A stretch of DNA of 47,055 bases from Betaproteobacteria bacterium. Lineage in GTDB: Bacteria > Pseudomonadota > Gammaproteobacteria > Burkholderiales > Casimicrobiaceae. Below are positions 1 to 9,019 of this stretch, piece after piece. The position numbers and the translations under genes were made by a program. Numbering within the stretch: the stretch's first letter is position 1; each line of letters starts with the position of its first letter. The notes under the pieces are model-generated. The model was not told the origin of the DNA. It worked only from the letters and a program-made list of their open reading frames with translations, and made no database searches. The stretch lies in contig VBCG01000137.1 in assembly GCA_005881895.1 (NCBI GenBank), positions 1 to 47,055 on the forward strand, read 5' to 3'.

Positions 1-1
1 C

Positions 2-115
2 AAAGGCAAGGTGCGTCGCTGGCTCGCGCGCGTCGACGACGTGCTCGCGTATTGCGAAGCGCCGCGGCATGCCGGTGGGAGCGGCGCTGTCGTCGTTCTG
101 TTGCGCGGCAAATAG
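2..115 (+). CDS. C-terminal end of an unidentified protein (partial)
   Basis: An open frame enters from the left edge of the window and ends at TAG 113-115. The 37 visible residues start KGKVRRWLARVDDVL and end VVVLLRGK. The composition is regular, with an amphipathic helix followed by a short hydrophobic strand, and codon third positions are G/C-rich as in the neighbours, so this is probably the true end of a gene running into the window. Too little is present to assign a family. It points towards the nitrilase gene, from which it is separated by about 200 bp holding only a coiled-coil fragment on the other strand. Confidence 0.4.
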   Translation, partial: KGKVRRWLARVDDVLAYCEAPRHAGGSGAVVVLLRGK

Positions 116-117
116 CT

Positions 118-315
118 TTGCATTCCGAGCTTCGCCTCGATTGCTTCCAACTTGCGCTTTAACGCCGCTATTTCGCGATCCTGCTTTTTCAGTCTGGCAT
201 TCTTCTCTCGCACCAGTTGATGGAGTCCCTGGATTGCCGCCGTTGCTGACGTAGATGACCTCCCTGTGGCGCTAGCAGCTCCCAGCGCTCCGTCCGACGG
301 CACAAACGAATCGAG
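118..315 (-). pseudogene. Coiled-coil fragment, possible remnant of a tail-fibre/S74-chaperone-type C-terminus
   Basis: On the minus strand, in the frame that continues after the stop codon of the nitrilase gene, there is a 66-codon protein-like stretch. A Ser/Thr/Ala-rich lead (ASATGRSSTSATAAIQ) is followed by a heptad-like charged helix (LVREKNARLKKQDRE, then IAALKRKLEAIEAKLGMQ). Such terminal coiled coils are familiar from tail-fibre-like proteins with an intramolecular chaperone domain. No start codon or complete domain is present, and no stop follows the helix: the frame reads on into the opposite gene. I read it as a decayed fragment. A chance frame is possible, although the regular helix argues against that. 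Confidence 0.3.
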
Positions 316-1143
316 CTAGAGTCTACGATGCGCGAGCGCCGGCAACCGCGCACGTACGTCCGTGATTCGCTCTGGATCGACGTCGCCGACGACAACGCCG
401 GGGCCATCGGCGTGTTGCGTGATGATTTCGCCCCACGGATCGACGAGCATCGAATGTCCCCATGTGCGTCGTCCACCCGGATGCGTGCCGCCTTGCGCCG
501 CTGCGAGCACGTAGCACTGGTTTTCGATCGCGCGAGCGCGAAGAAGTGTTTCCCAATGTGCGGCGCCGGTTGGAACGGTGAACGCCGCGGGTACTACGAT
601 TAACACAACATCCGAGAACCTTCGGTAGAGCTCGGGAAAGCGAACGTCGTAGCAGATCGACAATCCGACAAGCCCGCACCGGGCTTCGAAGCTCTGCGTG
701 ACTTCGCCGGCCTCGATCGTCTTCGCTTCATCGTAATTTTCATCGCCCTGCGTAAAGCGGAACAGGTGGATCTTGTCGTAGCGGGCGAGCCGTGCACCGT
801 CAGGTCCATAAGCCAGCAACGCCTGCTTGATGCGCGAGGGATCATCACACGCGATCGGGACGCTGCCGCCGATCAACACAATGCGGTGGCGGCGCGCCGT
901 CGTCGATAGAAACGTTTGTTGCATGCCGTCGCCATCGCGTTCGCGAATCGCGATCTTGTCTTTGGCGTGCAGGCCCATGAAGCCAAAATTCTCCGGCAGC
1001 AGTATGAGCTCCGCGCCCTGCGCCGCTGCGTCAGCGATGAGCGGCTCGGCTTGCGCGAGATTCGCCGCGACGTCGGCGCCCGATACCATCTGCACGGCGG
1101 CAACGCGGTAATGGGCGCCGGGTGTCGCCATGGGAAGTGTCAC
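316..1143 (-). CDS. Carbon-nitrogen hydrolase (Nit/omega-amidase-like, deaminated glutathione amidase type)
   Basis: A 275-aa nitrilase-superfamily protein. All three catalytic residues are visible: Glu in LILLPENFGF (about residue 51), Lys in RYDKIHLF and Cys in GLSICYDVRFPE. Members next to yhdP in proteobacteria are Nit1/Nit2-like cytoplasmic amidases, often assigned to repair of deaminated glutathione. That substrate is inferred from family, not proven here. The GTG at 1143 overlaps the yhdP stop by 4 nt (GTGA), indicating translational coupling. An ATG four codons further in (1131) is an equally possible start. In many relatives tldD follows this gene. Here tldD lies 12 kb away on the same strand, so the usual cluster appears split. 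Confidence 0.85.
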   Translation of the reverse strand: MTLPMATPGAHYRVAAVQMVSGADVAANLAQAEPLIADAAAQGAELILLPENFGFMGLHAKDKIAIRERDGDGMQQTFLSTTARRHRIVLIGGSVPIACDDPSRIKQALLAYGPDGARLARYDKIHLFRFTQGDENYDEAKTIEAGEVTQSFEARCGLVGLSICYDVRFPELYRRFSDVVLIVVPAAFTVPTGAAHWETLLRARAIENQCYVLAAAQGGTHPGGRRTWGHSMLVDPWGEIITQHADGPGVVVGDVDPERITDVRARLPALAHRRL

Positions 1144-4100
1144 TTGTCGATTACCGCGGGCACGGGCGCGGCGGCGGTACGGCTGCTGACCCGCTCGACG
1201 ATCGGATCCGACCAGCTCCCGGTCACCGCATAGTCGTAGCTGAACAACTGCTCGATCGGATCCTTCAATACTTTTTGCGCGAGCAGCGTGCCCGCGCCTA
1301 TTGCAGCGCCAACGAGCGGGTTGGCGATGAACAACGCCGCGGCGCCCGCCGACACGCTCGTCGACAACGCGGGCTGCACGCGCACGCGAAGCTTCTCAGT
1401 CTCGCGCGTCAGATCGACAGTACCCGAAATATTGACCGTGGCGGCAGGTCCGATCATTCGCAGATTGTCGGTGCTCATCATGCCGTCCTGAATGCGCGCG
1501 GACCCATCGATCGAATCGAACGCGAAGCCTTCGCTGAACACGTCGCGGAAATCGAGCGTGATTCGCCGCGGCAGCGCCTGCAACGACAGCACGCCGAGCA
1601 ATCGGCCGACGCCGGGATCGGCTTTCATGAATTGCCCGACGCCTGCGTTCACTTGAAACGTGCCGTTGAGCACGCGGTAGTCGAAGTCCGCCGGCGACCC
1701 GTTCCAGGAGAGCTGGCCCTTGATCTTCGTCGCCGCGCCCCTGATGGCGTCCGCGGTTCCGAAGTGGGTCAGAAATGTCCCGGCCTCGTTCACGTCGAGC
1801 GCAACATCGAGCTTCGTCTGCTGCGGTTCGCCGGCGCGCCACCATCCTTCGGCGCTGATCACCCCCGCATCGTTCTTGAGCGTCAGCGATTCGATCTGCC
1901 AATCATTTCCGGATGGGCGCGCCGCAAGCTCGAGCTTGCCCAAGTCGTGATCCTTCGAGTAAAAAGCGTCGCTTGCCAGATCGATCGCGGGCCACGCGGT
2001 CGCGGCGCCTGCCGGACGCGCGGCTTTGCGCGTCGATTGGCCGGTCGGCGCCTCCGCGGCGATCGGCAACGTGAGCCGCGCGAGACGCGCGACGATGCGT
2101 CCGTTAGGCGTTGTGGACGTGGGCACGCGCCATACAGCGGTGCCGGCAACGTCATTTCCGCCAAGCGCCACACGCCATTCTTCGCCGGCGCGACGCGCGA
2201 CGATGTTCGTCCGATTGAACTTGCGGCCGAACGCAGACAACGACGTCGCGTCGACATCGGCGCCATCGAAATCGAGTGCGCTCGTTGCGCCACCGCCGCC
2301 TGCGCGACCCGGCAATGCGCGGCTAAATCCAAGCCATTCATCGAGATCGAGCGCAGGCAAATCGGCGCGTACCCAGAATCCCGCACGCTCCGGTTCGCCG
2401 CCTTGGGCGATCGCTTTGCCGAGCAGCAACAAACCGCGATCGAACGGCGCATCCAACGTGGGTCGTCGGAGCAGCAATCGACCGATCGTTCCGTAGTCGA
2501 TCGCCAGCAGCTCATCCTTGCGCGGAGGCGTCGCATCACGCCGCTCGACGCGCAACGCAATGGTCTGGTCGGCTGTCTTGCCGAGCGGCGCCGGCAGATC
2601 GATCGCTGCACCTTTGAGCGACGACTCGACCGTCCACGTCGCCGCCTGCGGCCGCATGTTGACGGTTAATTGATAGTCGGTGTCGCCTGAAAGCCGATCG
2701 ATCAGCGGCGAATCGACTTGGCTTCGCAATTGCGCGAGGCTGACCGTGCCCGCGCCTGTCACGCGAACGCGCCCGTCGCTTCCGGCAAGTTCGAGCTTGA
2801 CCGTGCCGCCCAACGCTTCCGCGGTAATGTCGCGCCCGGTAAGCGAATGTCCGCCGAAGCTGATCTTGCCGTTGACCTGGCCGAGTTGCGGCGCGCCGGC
2901 GATCCGCAATTCGTTGCCGATGAACTGATATTCACCGGTGACCGTTGCCGAGGGCGGCGCGGCGAGCGGAAGATCGAAGTTGAGCGCGAGCCGTCCATTG
3001 CCCACAGCCTGCGCGCCGTCGCTGAAATGTCCGATCCATTCTGCAACGGGGCTCTGTTCGATGAATGCCAGAAAGTCCTTCGTCGGTCCAGCGACTTCGC
3101 CATTGATTCGGACAATCGGATGGTGCAGGTCGGCGATCTCGGCGTGGGTGCGCGATATTTGCGCGCCGAATACCTTTCCGCCTGACGCGTCGACCGAGAG
3201 CCGCGCGCCTTCCAAACGAATGTCGGCGTCGATGTCGCTGATCGATGGCCAGTGCTCCGCGTAGTCGAGCACGCCGCCCTGCGCTTTGGCCGTGGCGACA
3301 AATTGCCCGTTGCGTCCTTGCTCAAACGGAAAGTCCGCAAGGTTCCCGTTCAGCACAATACGAACGTCGTTCGACGTCCCCTTGAGTAGCGCGCGTTGCA
3401 TCCACTCCCGCACGCTCGAGCGAATGTTCCGAGGGACATAGCGGTAAAGGTGCTCGATGTTGGCCCGCGTCAATCGCGCCTTCAGATCGATCGAACCTGG
3501 GCCTGACGGTAACGACTTCCATGTGCCCGCTGCGGTGCCGGCGGCATGGCCATTGGCGAAAGCCAGATCGTCGACACGAACCTGCAACGTCTCCGGCGTT
3601 CGCTCCCACCTCACGTCGCCGGCCGCCGAATCGAACGGAATAGGCTCGATGAACACATGCGGAAGCTCGAGCGTCATCCTCTGACTGGCGAGCTTCAAGG
3701 TGCCCTTCGTCTCCGTCGCCGCGAAGCGACCGGTAATGCCGGAGCCGCCGGGAAAGACATCCTGCGCGTTGACGCCGAGCGCTTCGAATGCGCCGCTCGC
3801 AGAGAATTTGGTCGGCGCGGCGGCGGTACCTTCCCACGAATACTTGCCGTCGTTGAGCGTACCGCGCGGTGCATAACGCGCAAGGTCGTGCCGCACGCTT
3901 TGCGGCAGCGGCAAATGCGCAGCCAGCATCGTCAGCGGCGCGAGCTCGACGCGCACGAACGTCAATTTGCCCTCGGCTCCTCGCCCATCGGCCGCTTCAT
4001 CGTGCATGAACGTGAAGTCGGTCGGCGCCAGCGTCGTTCCATCCATCGCTTCGAACGCAAGCGCCTTGGTATACAACTCGTGGTGACCGGCGTCGTGCTT

Positions 4101-5063
4101 CCAGCCAACCCGTCCGGAAACACGGGCAAGCTCCAGCGGCCGCAAGTCGTTCGCGAGCTGCGTGCGCACGTCGACAAGGACGAGATCGGCAGTGACGTCG
4201 CTCGGCTCACCTTTTTCGAGCTCCATCCAGAGACGTAACGCGCCTTTGCCCGAGTCGACGGGCAACGGCAACGATAGATATTCGCGCCAGGCGGCTACAT
4301 CGGCATAGTCGAGTCGCAAATAAAACTTGCCGCCGGCCTTTTGCCAATCGGCTGGCGCGAGGCCGACGACGTCGCCACGAAGATCGACCGGCGAAGCAAG
4401 CTCCGCCGGCGGCATTCCCGTCAACCCGAAGCGATGATGCCCGAAGCTATGCTCGAGGCGGAATTGCACCTGATCGAGAACGAGCTGGGGTGCCTTGCGC
4501 AGCTCGTCATCCCACGTGATGAGCGCGTTGCTGACGACGATCTCGCGCTGACGCAACAGCCAGTCGCCCACAATCGCCTCTTCGTTCTGGCGCGCAGAGT
4601 CGATCGCCATGCCGGCAATGCGCAGTCGACCTGCTGCGTCGCGGCGAACCGACAGCTTGGGTCCGTCGACGACAAGCTCGCGCAATCGAAATTCCAGCAG
4701 CGGCAGTGACGTCCACGCGACGATCAGATCGACGCGCGGCAAATCGAGCAACGGTTCGCCGGTCGAGCCCGCACGGTCAAGAATCCGCAGACCGCGAATC
4801 GAGAGCTTCGGATTCCAGCCGTCCCATCCGGTGCCGATCGCGTCGATCTCGACGGGTTCGCCAAGGCGCGCCGACAGCGCTGCAACGATTTCGGCGCGAT
4901 GCGATTCGACCTGCGGAAAAACGACGAAGCGAACGACCAGCAGCAGCGCGCAAAACAGACCGACGGCAATCAATACGGCGTCGGCGACGAGAAGAAGCAG
5001 TCGGGCGGCGCGCAAGGGAGAAACCGCGGGCGAGACGCGGGAAGAGGCGCGCGCGAAAGGCAT
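1140..5063 (-). CDS. yhdP: YhdP family AsmA-like inner-membrane protein
   Basis: A 1307-aa protein of the TIGR02099/YhdP family. After a basic N-terminus there is one membrane helix (about residues 19-48, RLLLLVADAVLIAVGLF), then a very long beta-rich periplasmic part with the family-typical C-terminus (VGRLLGVLSLQALPRR, DFRDVFSEGFAFD). In E. coli YhdP works with TamB and YdbH in moving phospholipids from the inner to the outer membrane; the same role is inferred here. The chosen start is the ATG at 5063, just before the membrane helix. An in-frame ATG 60 nt upstream would run into the divergent glnE start. A TACAAT hexamer on this strand (5089-5084) could be a -10 box. The 3' end overlaps the nitrilase gene. 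Confidence 0.9.
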   Translation of the reverse strand: MPFARASSRVSPAVSPLRAARLLLLVADAVLIAVGLFCALLLVVRFVVFPQVESHRAEIVAALSARLGEPVEIDAIGTGWDGWNPKLSIRGLRILDRAGSTGEPLLDLPRVDLIVAWTSLPLLEFRLRELVVDGPKLSVRRDAAGRLRIAGMAIDSARQNEEAIVGDWLLRQREIVVSNALITWDDELRKAPQLVLDQVQFRLEHSFGHHRFGLTGMPPAELASPVDLRGDVVGLAPADWQKAGGKFYLRLDYADVAAWREYLSLPLPVDSGKGALRLWMELEKGEPSDVTADLVLVDVRTQLANDLRPLELARVSGRVGWKHDAGHHELYTKALAFEAMDGTTLAPTDFTFMHDEAADGRGAEGKLTFVRVELAPLTMLAAHLPLPQSVRHDLARYAPRGTLNDGKYSWEGTAAAPTKFSASGAFEALGVNAQDVFPGGSGITGRFAATETKGTLKLASQRMTLELPHVFIEPIPFDSAAGDVRWERTPETLQVRVDDLAFANGHAAGTAAGTWKSLPSGPGSIDLKARLTRANIEHLYRYVPRNIRSSVREWMQRALLKGTSNDVRIVLNGNLADFPFEQGRNGQFVATAKAQGGVLDYAEHWPSISDIDADIRLEGARLSVDASGGKVFGAQISRTHAEIADLHHPIVRINGEVAGPTKDFLAFIEQSPVAEWIGHFSDGAQAVGNGRLALNFDLPLAAPPSATVTGEYQFIGNELRIAGAPQLGQVNGKISFGGHSLTGRDITAEALGGTVKLELAGSDGRVRVTGAGTVSLAQLRSQVDSPLIDRLSGDTDYQLTVNMRPQAATWTVESSLKGAAIDLPAPLGKTADQTIALRVERRDATPPRKDELLAIDYGTIGRLLLRRPTLDAPFDRGLLLLGKAIAQGGEPERAGFWVRADLPALDLDEWLGFSRALPGRAGGGGATSALDFDGADVDATSLSAFGRKFNRTNIVARRAGEEWRVALGGNDVAGTAVWRVPTSTTPNGRIVARLARLTLPIAAEAPTGQSTRKAARPAGAATAWPAIDLASDAFYSKDHDLGKLELAARPSGNDWQIESLTLKNDAGVISAEGWWRAGEPQQTKLDVALDVNEAGTFLTHFGTADAIRGAATKIKGQLSWNGSPADFDYRVLNGTFQVNAGVGQFMKADPGVGRLLGVLSLQALPRRITLDFRDVFSEGFAFDSIDGSARIQDGMMSTDNLRMIGPAATVNISGTVDLTRETEKLRVRVQPALSTSVSAGAAALFIANPLVGAAIGAGTLLAQKVLKDPIEQLFSYDYAVTGSWSDPIVERVSSRTAAAPVPAVIDK

Positions 5064-5121
5064 AGAATGGCTCGTGAGTGCGGATTGTAGCGGTAGCCCG
5101 TCGCGACCGCGAATTCTTCCC

Positions 5122-7830
5122 ATGGAACTCGATCGAGCGCTGGCGTGGAGCCGCTACGCGCAGCGCGCAATCGCCGCGTCGCCGGCGCTCGGGCGCGACA
5201 TCGCGGCCACCGTCGACACCCCGTTCGATTGGACCGTCGCGCAGCGCGCTTTGGACGCCATCGTTGCTGGCGGCGACTCCCGTGCGCTTGCCGATGAATT
5301 GCGTCGGCTGCGCCGCCGCCTTTTCATCCATACCCTGTGCCGCGACTTGACGGGACGCGCAGACTTGAGCGAGGTGCTGCACGCCGTCACGACGTTGGCG
5401 GAAACGGCGCTTGCCGCTGCCACAACGCTTCACGCGCGCGCGCTCGCTGCGGCGTCGGGCGACCCCATCGGCGCGGAGACCGGCACACCGCAGCAACTGA
5501 TCGTCGTCGGCATGGGGAAGCTCGGGGGCGGCGAGCTCAACGTCTCATCCGACGTCGACCTCGTGTTCGTCTATCCGGAGGAAGGCGAAACGCGCGGTCC
5601 GCGGTCCGTCGCCAACCGTGAATTCTTTGATCGACTCGGTCGCCGCGTGATCGGCGCGCTCAATGAAATCACGGCCGACGGCTACGTTTTCCGAGTCGAC
5701 ATGCGACTCCGCCCGTACGGAGAGAGCGGATCGTTGACGTCGTCGTTCGTCGCACTCGAGCACTATCTCGTCGCGCAGGGACGTGCATGGGAACGATACG
5801 CATGGCTCAAGGCGCGGCCATTGACCGGCAACCGCCACGACGAGCTGGCCCGCCATATCGCGCCTTTCGTTTACCGCAAGTATCTCGATTACGACGCTTA
5901 TGAGGGACTGCGCGATATTCATCGCCAGATTCGCGAACAGGAGCGCGGGAGTGGCTACGCGAACGACATCAAGCTCGGACGCGGCGGCATTCGTGAAATC
6001 GAATTCATCGCGCAGGCGCTGCAAATCGTACGAGGCGGAAAAGAGCCCGAGCTTCGTGCGCGCGGCACCCAGAATGCGCTCGCCGCGCTCGCCGAACGCG
6101 GTCTGCTGCCGCGGCGCGCGAGCGATGCTTTGCTGGACGCATATCGCTTTCTGCGCAATGTCGAGCATCGCCTGCAGTATCGCGACGATCGGCAGACGCA
6201 GCAATTGCCCGAGGACCGTTCCGAGCGCGCGCTTCTCGCCGAGACGCTCGGCTATTCGGACCTGGCGAGCTTCACGCGAGCGCTCGCGCTTCATCGCGGG
6301 AACGTCGCCGCCCAATTTGCGATGGTGCTCGGTGAGTCGCGTACCGCCACGCACGCAGGCGACGACCTGCATTCATTCACGCGTGTGTGGAAGGATCCGT
6401 CCACTGCCGCGTCAACGATGCTTGTGCAGGCAGGCTTCAGCGGTCCCGACGCGTTGCTCGTCGCGTTGCAACGCGCGCGCAACGGCAGCCGATACGCGCA
6501 ACTTCCCCCGTCATCTCGTGAGCGCTTCGACCGGCTGGTGCCGATGTTGCTCAAGATCGCCGTCGACGAAAGAACGCCGGAGACTGATCCACAGACGGTG
6601 TTCCTGCGCCTGTTTGCGCTCCTCGAGGAAGTGAGCCGGCGGAGCGCCTATCTCGCGCTGTTCGTCGAGCATCCGCCGCTTTTGCCGCGTTTGGCGCAGC
6701 TGATGGGCGCGTCGGCGTGGGCCGCCGATTATCTGACGCGCCATCCGATCCTGCTGGACGAGCTGCTCGACATCCGGTCGCTCTTCGCCGAACCCGATTG
6801 GCGGGCATGGCGCGACGAGCTGGCGCGGGTTCTTGCAACGCATCGCGACGACGCAGAGCGGCAAATGGACGCGCTGCGACACTTTCAACAGGCGCAAACG
6901 TTACGACTGCTCGCGCAGGACTTAAGCGGGCGCCTGACCGTCGAACGACTCGCCGATCATCTGTCGGCACTCGCGGACGTCATTCTCGCCGCGACTCTCG
7001 TACGGTGTTGGACGCAAATGCAAAAGACCGACGCGCCGCCGCGCTTCGCGGTGATCGGGTACGGCAAGCTCGGCGGCAAGGAGCTCGGTTACGCGTCGGA
7101 CCTCGATCTCGTGTTCTTGTACGACGTCGAACCGGGTTCGGTCGATGCCGATGTCGCGCCCGAACGCTACGCACGCCTCGCGCAGCGCTTCAATACCTGG
7201 CTCACCAGCCTGACGGCCGCGGGACGACTCTACGACACCGATTTTCGCCTCCGCCCGGACGGCGCTGCCGGTCTGCTGGTTTCGAGTCTCGCTGCGTTCA
7301 AGAAGTATCAACGCGAAACGGCGTGGACCTGGGAACACCAGGCGTTGACGCGCGCGCGCCATGTGGCCGGCGACGCAGACATCGGCGCCGCCTTCGAGAC
7401 CGAGCGCACGTCGATCCTGCGTTTGGCGCGCGACATCCCGCGTCTTGCCGTCGACGTCGTCGAGATGCGGCGCAAGATGCAGGCCGGACACCCGAATCGT
7501 ACGCAATTCTTCGATTTGAAGCACGATGCCGGCGGCATGGTCGATATCGAATTCGTTGTGCAGTACCTCGTCCTCGCGCATGCGCACCGGCACGTTGAGC
7601 TGACGCGCAACGTGGGCAACATCGCCTTATTGCATGCCGCAGGTGCGCTCGGCCTCGTTCCGCAGGAGCTTGCTCGCGATGCCGCCGACGCGTATCGCGA
7701 ATATCGGCGACTGCAGCACAAAGTCCGGCTCACGGGCGCGCCGCATGCCCGCGTGGATGGCGCCGCCCAAACTGACCGGCGAGGCGCCGTGCTGGCCTTG
7801 TGGCAACGCGCATTCGGCGTACCGCGCTAA
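5122..7830 (+). CDS. glnE: Bifunctional glutamine synthetase adenylyltransferase/adenylyl-removing enzyme
   Basis: A 902-aa protein with the two-fold nucleotidyltransferase layout of GlnE. The N-terminal de-adenylylation domain carries GMGKLGGGELN and SSDVDLVFVYP from about residue 131. The C-terminal adenylylation domain carries GYGKLGGKELG and SDLDLVFLYD from about residue 646. The Asp pairs (DVD, DLD) are the metal ligands. The enzyme adds AMP to or removes it from glutamine synthetase under the control of PII, and a glnB gene lies in the same window at 21233-21571. It starts 58 bp from the divergent yhdP, and the chosen ATG begins the conserved ELDRALAWSRYAQR region. No strong Shine-Dalgarno sequence is seen. 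Length is slightly below the 946 aa of E. coli, normal for betaproteobacteria. Confidence 0.95.
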   Translation: MELDRALAWSRYAQRAIAASPALGRDIAATVDTPFDWTVAQRALDAIVAGGDSRALADELRRLRRRLFIHTLCRDLTGRADLSEVLHAVTTLAETALAAATTLHARALAAASGDPIGAETGTPQQLIVVGMGKLGGGELNVSSDVDLVFVYPEEGETRGPRSVANREFFDRLGRRVIGALNEITADGYVFRVDMRLRPYGESGSLTSSFVALEHYLVAQGRAWERYAWLKARPLTGNRHDELARHIAPFVYRKYLDYDAYEGLRDIHRQIREQERGSGYANDIKLGRGGIREIEFIAQALQIVRGGKEPELRARGTQNALAALAERGLLPRRASDALLDAYRFLRNVEHRLQYRDDRQTQQLPEDRSERALLAETLGYSDLASFTRALALHRGNVAAQFAMVLGESRTATHAGDDLHSFTRVWKDPSTAASTMLVQAGFSGPDALLVALQRARNGSRYAQLPPSSRERFDRLVPMLLKIAVDERTPETDPQTVFLRLFALLEEVSRRSAYLALFVEHPPLLPRLAQLMGASAWAADYLTRHPILLDELLDIRSLFAEPDWRAWRDELARVLATHRDDAERQMDALRHFQQAQTLRLLAQDLSGRLTVERLADHLSALADVILAATLVRCWTQMQKTDAPPRFAVIGYGKLGGKELGYASDLDLVFLYDVEPGSVDADVAPERYARLAQRFNTWLTSLTAAGRLYDTDFRLRPDGAAGLLVSSLAAFKKYQRETAWTWEHQALTRARHVAGDADIGAAFETERTSILRLARDIPRLAVDVVEMRRKMQAGHPNRTQFFDLKHDAGGMVDIEFVVQYLVLAHAHRHVELTRNVGNIALLHAAGALGLVPQELARDAADAYREYRRLQHKVRLTGAPHARVDGAAQTDRRGAVLALWQRAFGVPR

Positions 7831-7862
7831 AATCGCTTCTTTTGTGCGAAGGAGAGGCCGCC

Positions 7863-8786
7863 ATGTCGATGGCCGACCGCGACGGATGGATCTGGTACGA
7901 CGGCAAGGTGGTGCCGTGGCGCGACGCGACGACGCATGTGCTCACGCACACGCTGCATTACGGCATGGGCGTCTTCGAAGGCGTACGCTGCTACAAGACC
8001 GCCGACGGCCCAGCGATCTTCCGGTTACACGACCACACCGACCGGTTGTTCCGCTCCGCGCAGATCTTCGCGATGAAGATTCCCTACAGCAAGGACGAGC
8101 TCAACGCGGCGCAAAAGGATTGCGTGCGGAAGAACAAGCTCGATTCCTGCTATTTGCGCCCGCTGGTGTTCTATGGATCGCACGCGATGGGCGTCGCAGC
8201 GCGCTCGAATCCCGTACGCGTCGCCATCAGTGTGTGGCCCTGGGGCGCCTACCTCGGCGCTGAGGGGCTCGAGAAGGGCATTCGCGTCAGAACGTCGTCG
8301 TTCACGCACCATCATCCGAACATCACGATGTGCGGCGCGAAGGCGGTGTGCAATTACGCCGTATCGATATTGGCGAAGCAGGAAGCGACGCACGACGTCT
8401 ACGAGGAAGCGATGCTGCTCGATCCGCAGGGGTTTGTCTGCCAGGGCTCGGGCGAGAACCTCTTCATGGTTCGCGATGGCAAGCTGCACACGCCGGATCT
8501 GTCCGGCGGCGCGCTCGCCGGCATCACCCGCGAAACGGTCATGACGTTCGCGGGCGAGCTCGGCATTCCGGTGTTGGAGCGACGCATCACGCGAGACGAG
8601 ATCTATGTCGCCGACGAAGCGTTTTTCACCGGCACCGCGGCGGAAATCACGCCGATTCGCGAATACGACAATCGGCCGATCGGCGCGGGACGCCGCGGAC
8701 CCATCACGACGCGGCTGCAGGAAATGTTCTTCGACACCGTTGGCGGCAAGGACAAGTCGCGCGAGGAATGGTTGGCAAGGGTGTGA
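7863..8786 (+). CDS. ilvE: Branched-chain amino acid aminotransferase
   Basis: A 307-aa fold-type IV PLP aminotransferase. It transfers amino groups between glutamate and the keto acids of Leu, Ile and Val. Visible family features are the N-terminal WYDGKVVPWRDA and HYGMGVFEGVRCY segments, the PLP-lysine region GAKAVCNYAVS, and the substrate-loop region SGENLFMVRDG followed by GITRETVM. The ATG at 7863 is preceded by a good ribosome site (GAAGGAGAGG). An earlier in-frame ATG overlaps glnE and is unlikely. It lies 32 bp after glnE and 2 bp before the zinc-finger gene, consistent with one transcript. The BCAA-type ABC importer at 14252-18988 is a possible metabolic partner. Confidence 0.95.
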   Translation: MSMADRDGWIWYDGKVVPWRDATTHVLTHTLHYGMGVFEGVRCYKTADGPAIFRLHDHTDRLFRSAQIFAMKIPYSKDELNAAQKDCVRKNKLDSCYLRPLVFYGSHAMGVAARSNPVRVAISVWPWGAYLGAEGLEKGIRVRTSSFTHHHPNITMCGAKAVCNYAVSILAKQEATHDVYEEAMLLDPQGFVCQGSGENLFMVRDGKLHTPDLSGGALAGITRETVMTFAGELGIPVLERRITRDEIYVADEAFFTGTAAEITPIREYDNRPIGAGRRGPITTRLQEMFFDTVGGKDKSREEWLARV

Positions 8787-8788
8787 CG

Positions 8789-8986
8789 ATGGCGGAAGTC
8801 GATCCCCGAGGCGTCGTCGTCGTGAAGCCAAGTCAGTTGCCGGCGTTCTGCCCGAATCCCGCGATGCCTCTGTGGAGCTGGCATCCGCGCGTGTATCTCG
8901 ATGTCGCGCCGACGGGCACGGCGATGTGTCCGTATTGCGGGACCCGCTACGAGCTGGAAGGCGGCCCGGTCAAACATGGCCACTGA
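8789..8986 (+). CDS. Small zinc-finger (CHCC) domain protein
   Basis: A 65-aa protein of the zf-CHCC type. The probable zinc ligands are Cys in PAFCPNPAM, His in WSWHPRVYLD and the CPYC pair in MCPYCGTRYEL. The family is related to the small subunit NDUFS6-like zinc domain, but in betaproteobacteria it is usually a stand-alone protein directly after ilvE, exactly as here (2-bp gap). The molecular function is unknown. The start ATG follows the ilvE stop so closely that translational coupling is likely. It is too short for domains other than the zinc ribbon. Confidence 0.85.
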   Translation: MAEVDPRGVVVVKPSQLPAFCPNPAMPLWSWHPRVYLDVAPTGTAMCPYCGTRYELEGGPVKHGH

Positions 8987-9019
8987 ATCGTGAGCTCCTT
9001 TGATCGCTGAGCGTCTTTC

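Noticed and set aside
1122-2669. A 515-codon open frame opposite yhdP
   Set aside because: It is Arg/His-rich with no family resemblance and mirrors the codon pattern of the well-supported yhdP gene on the other strand; long shadow frames are expected in GC-rich DNA.
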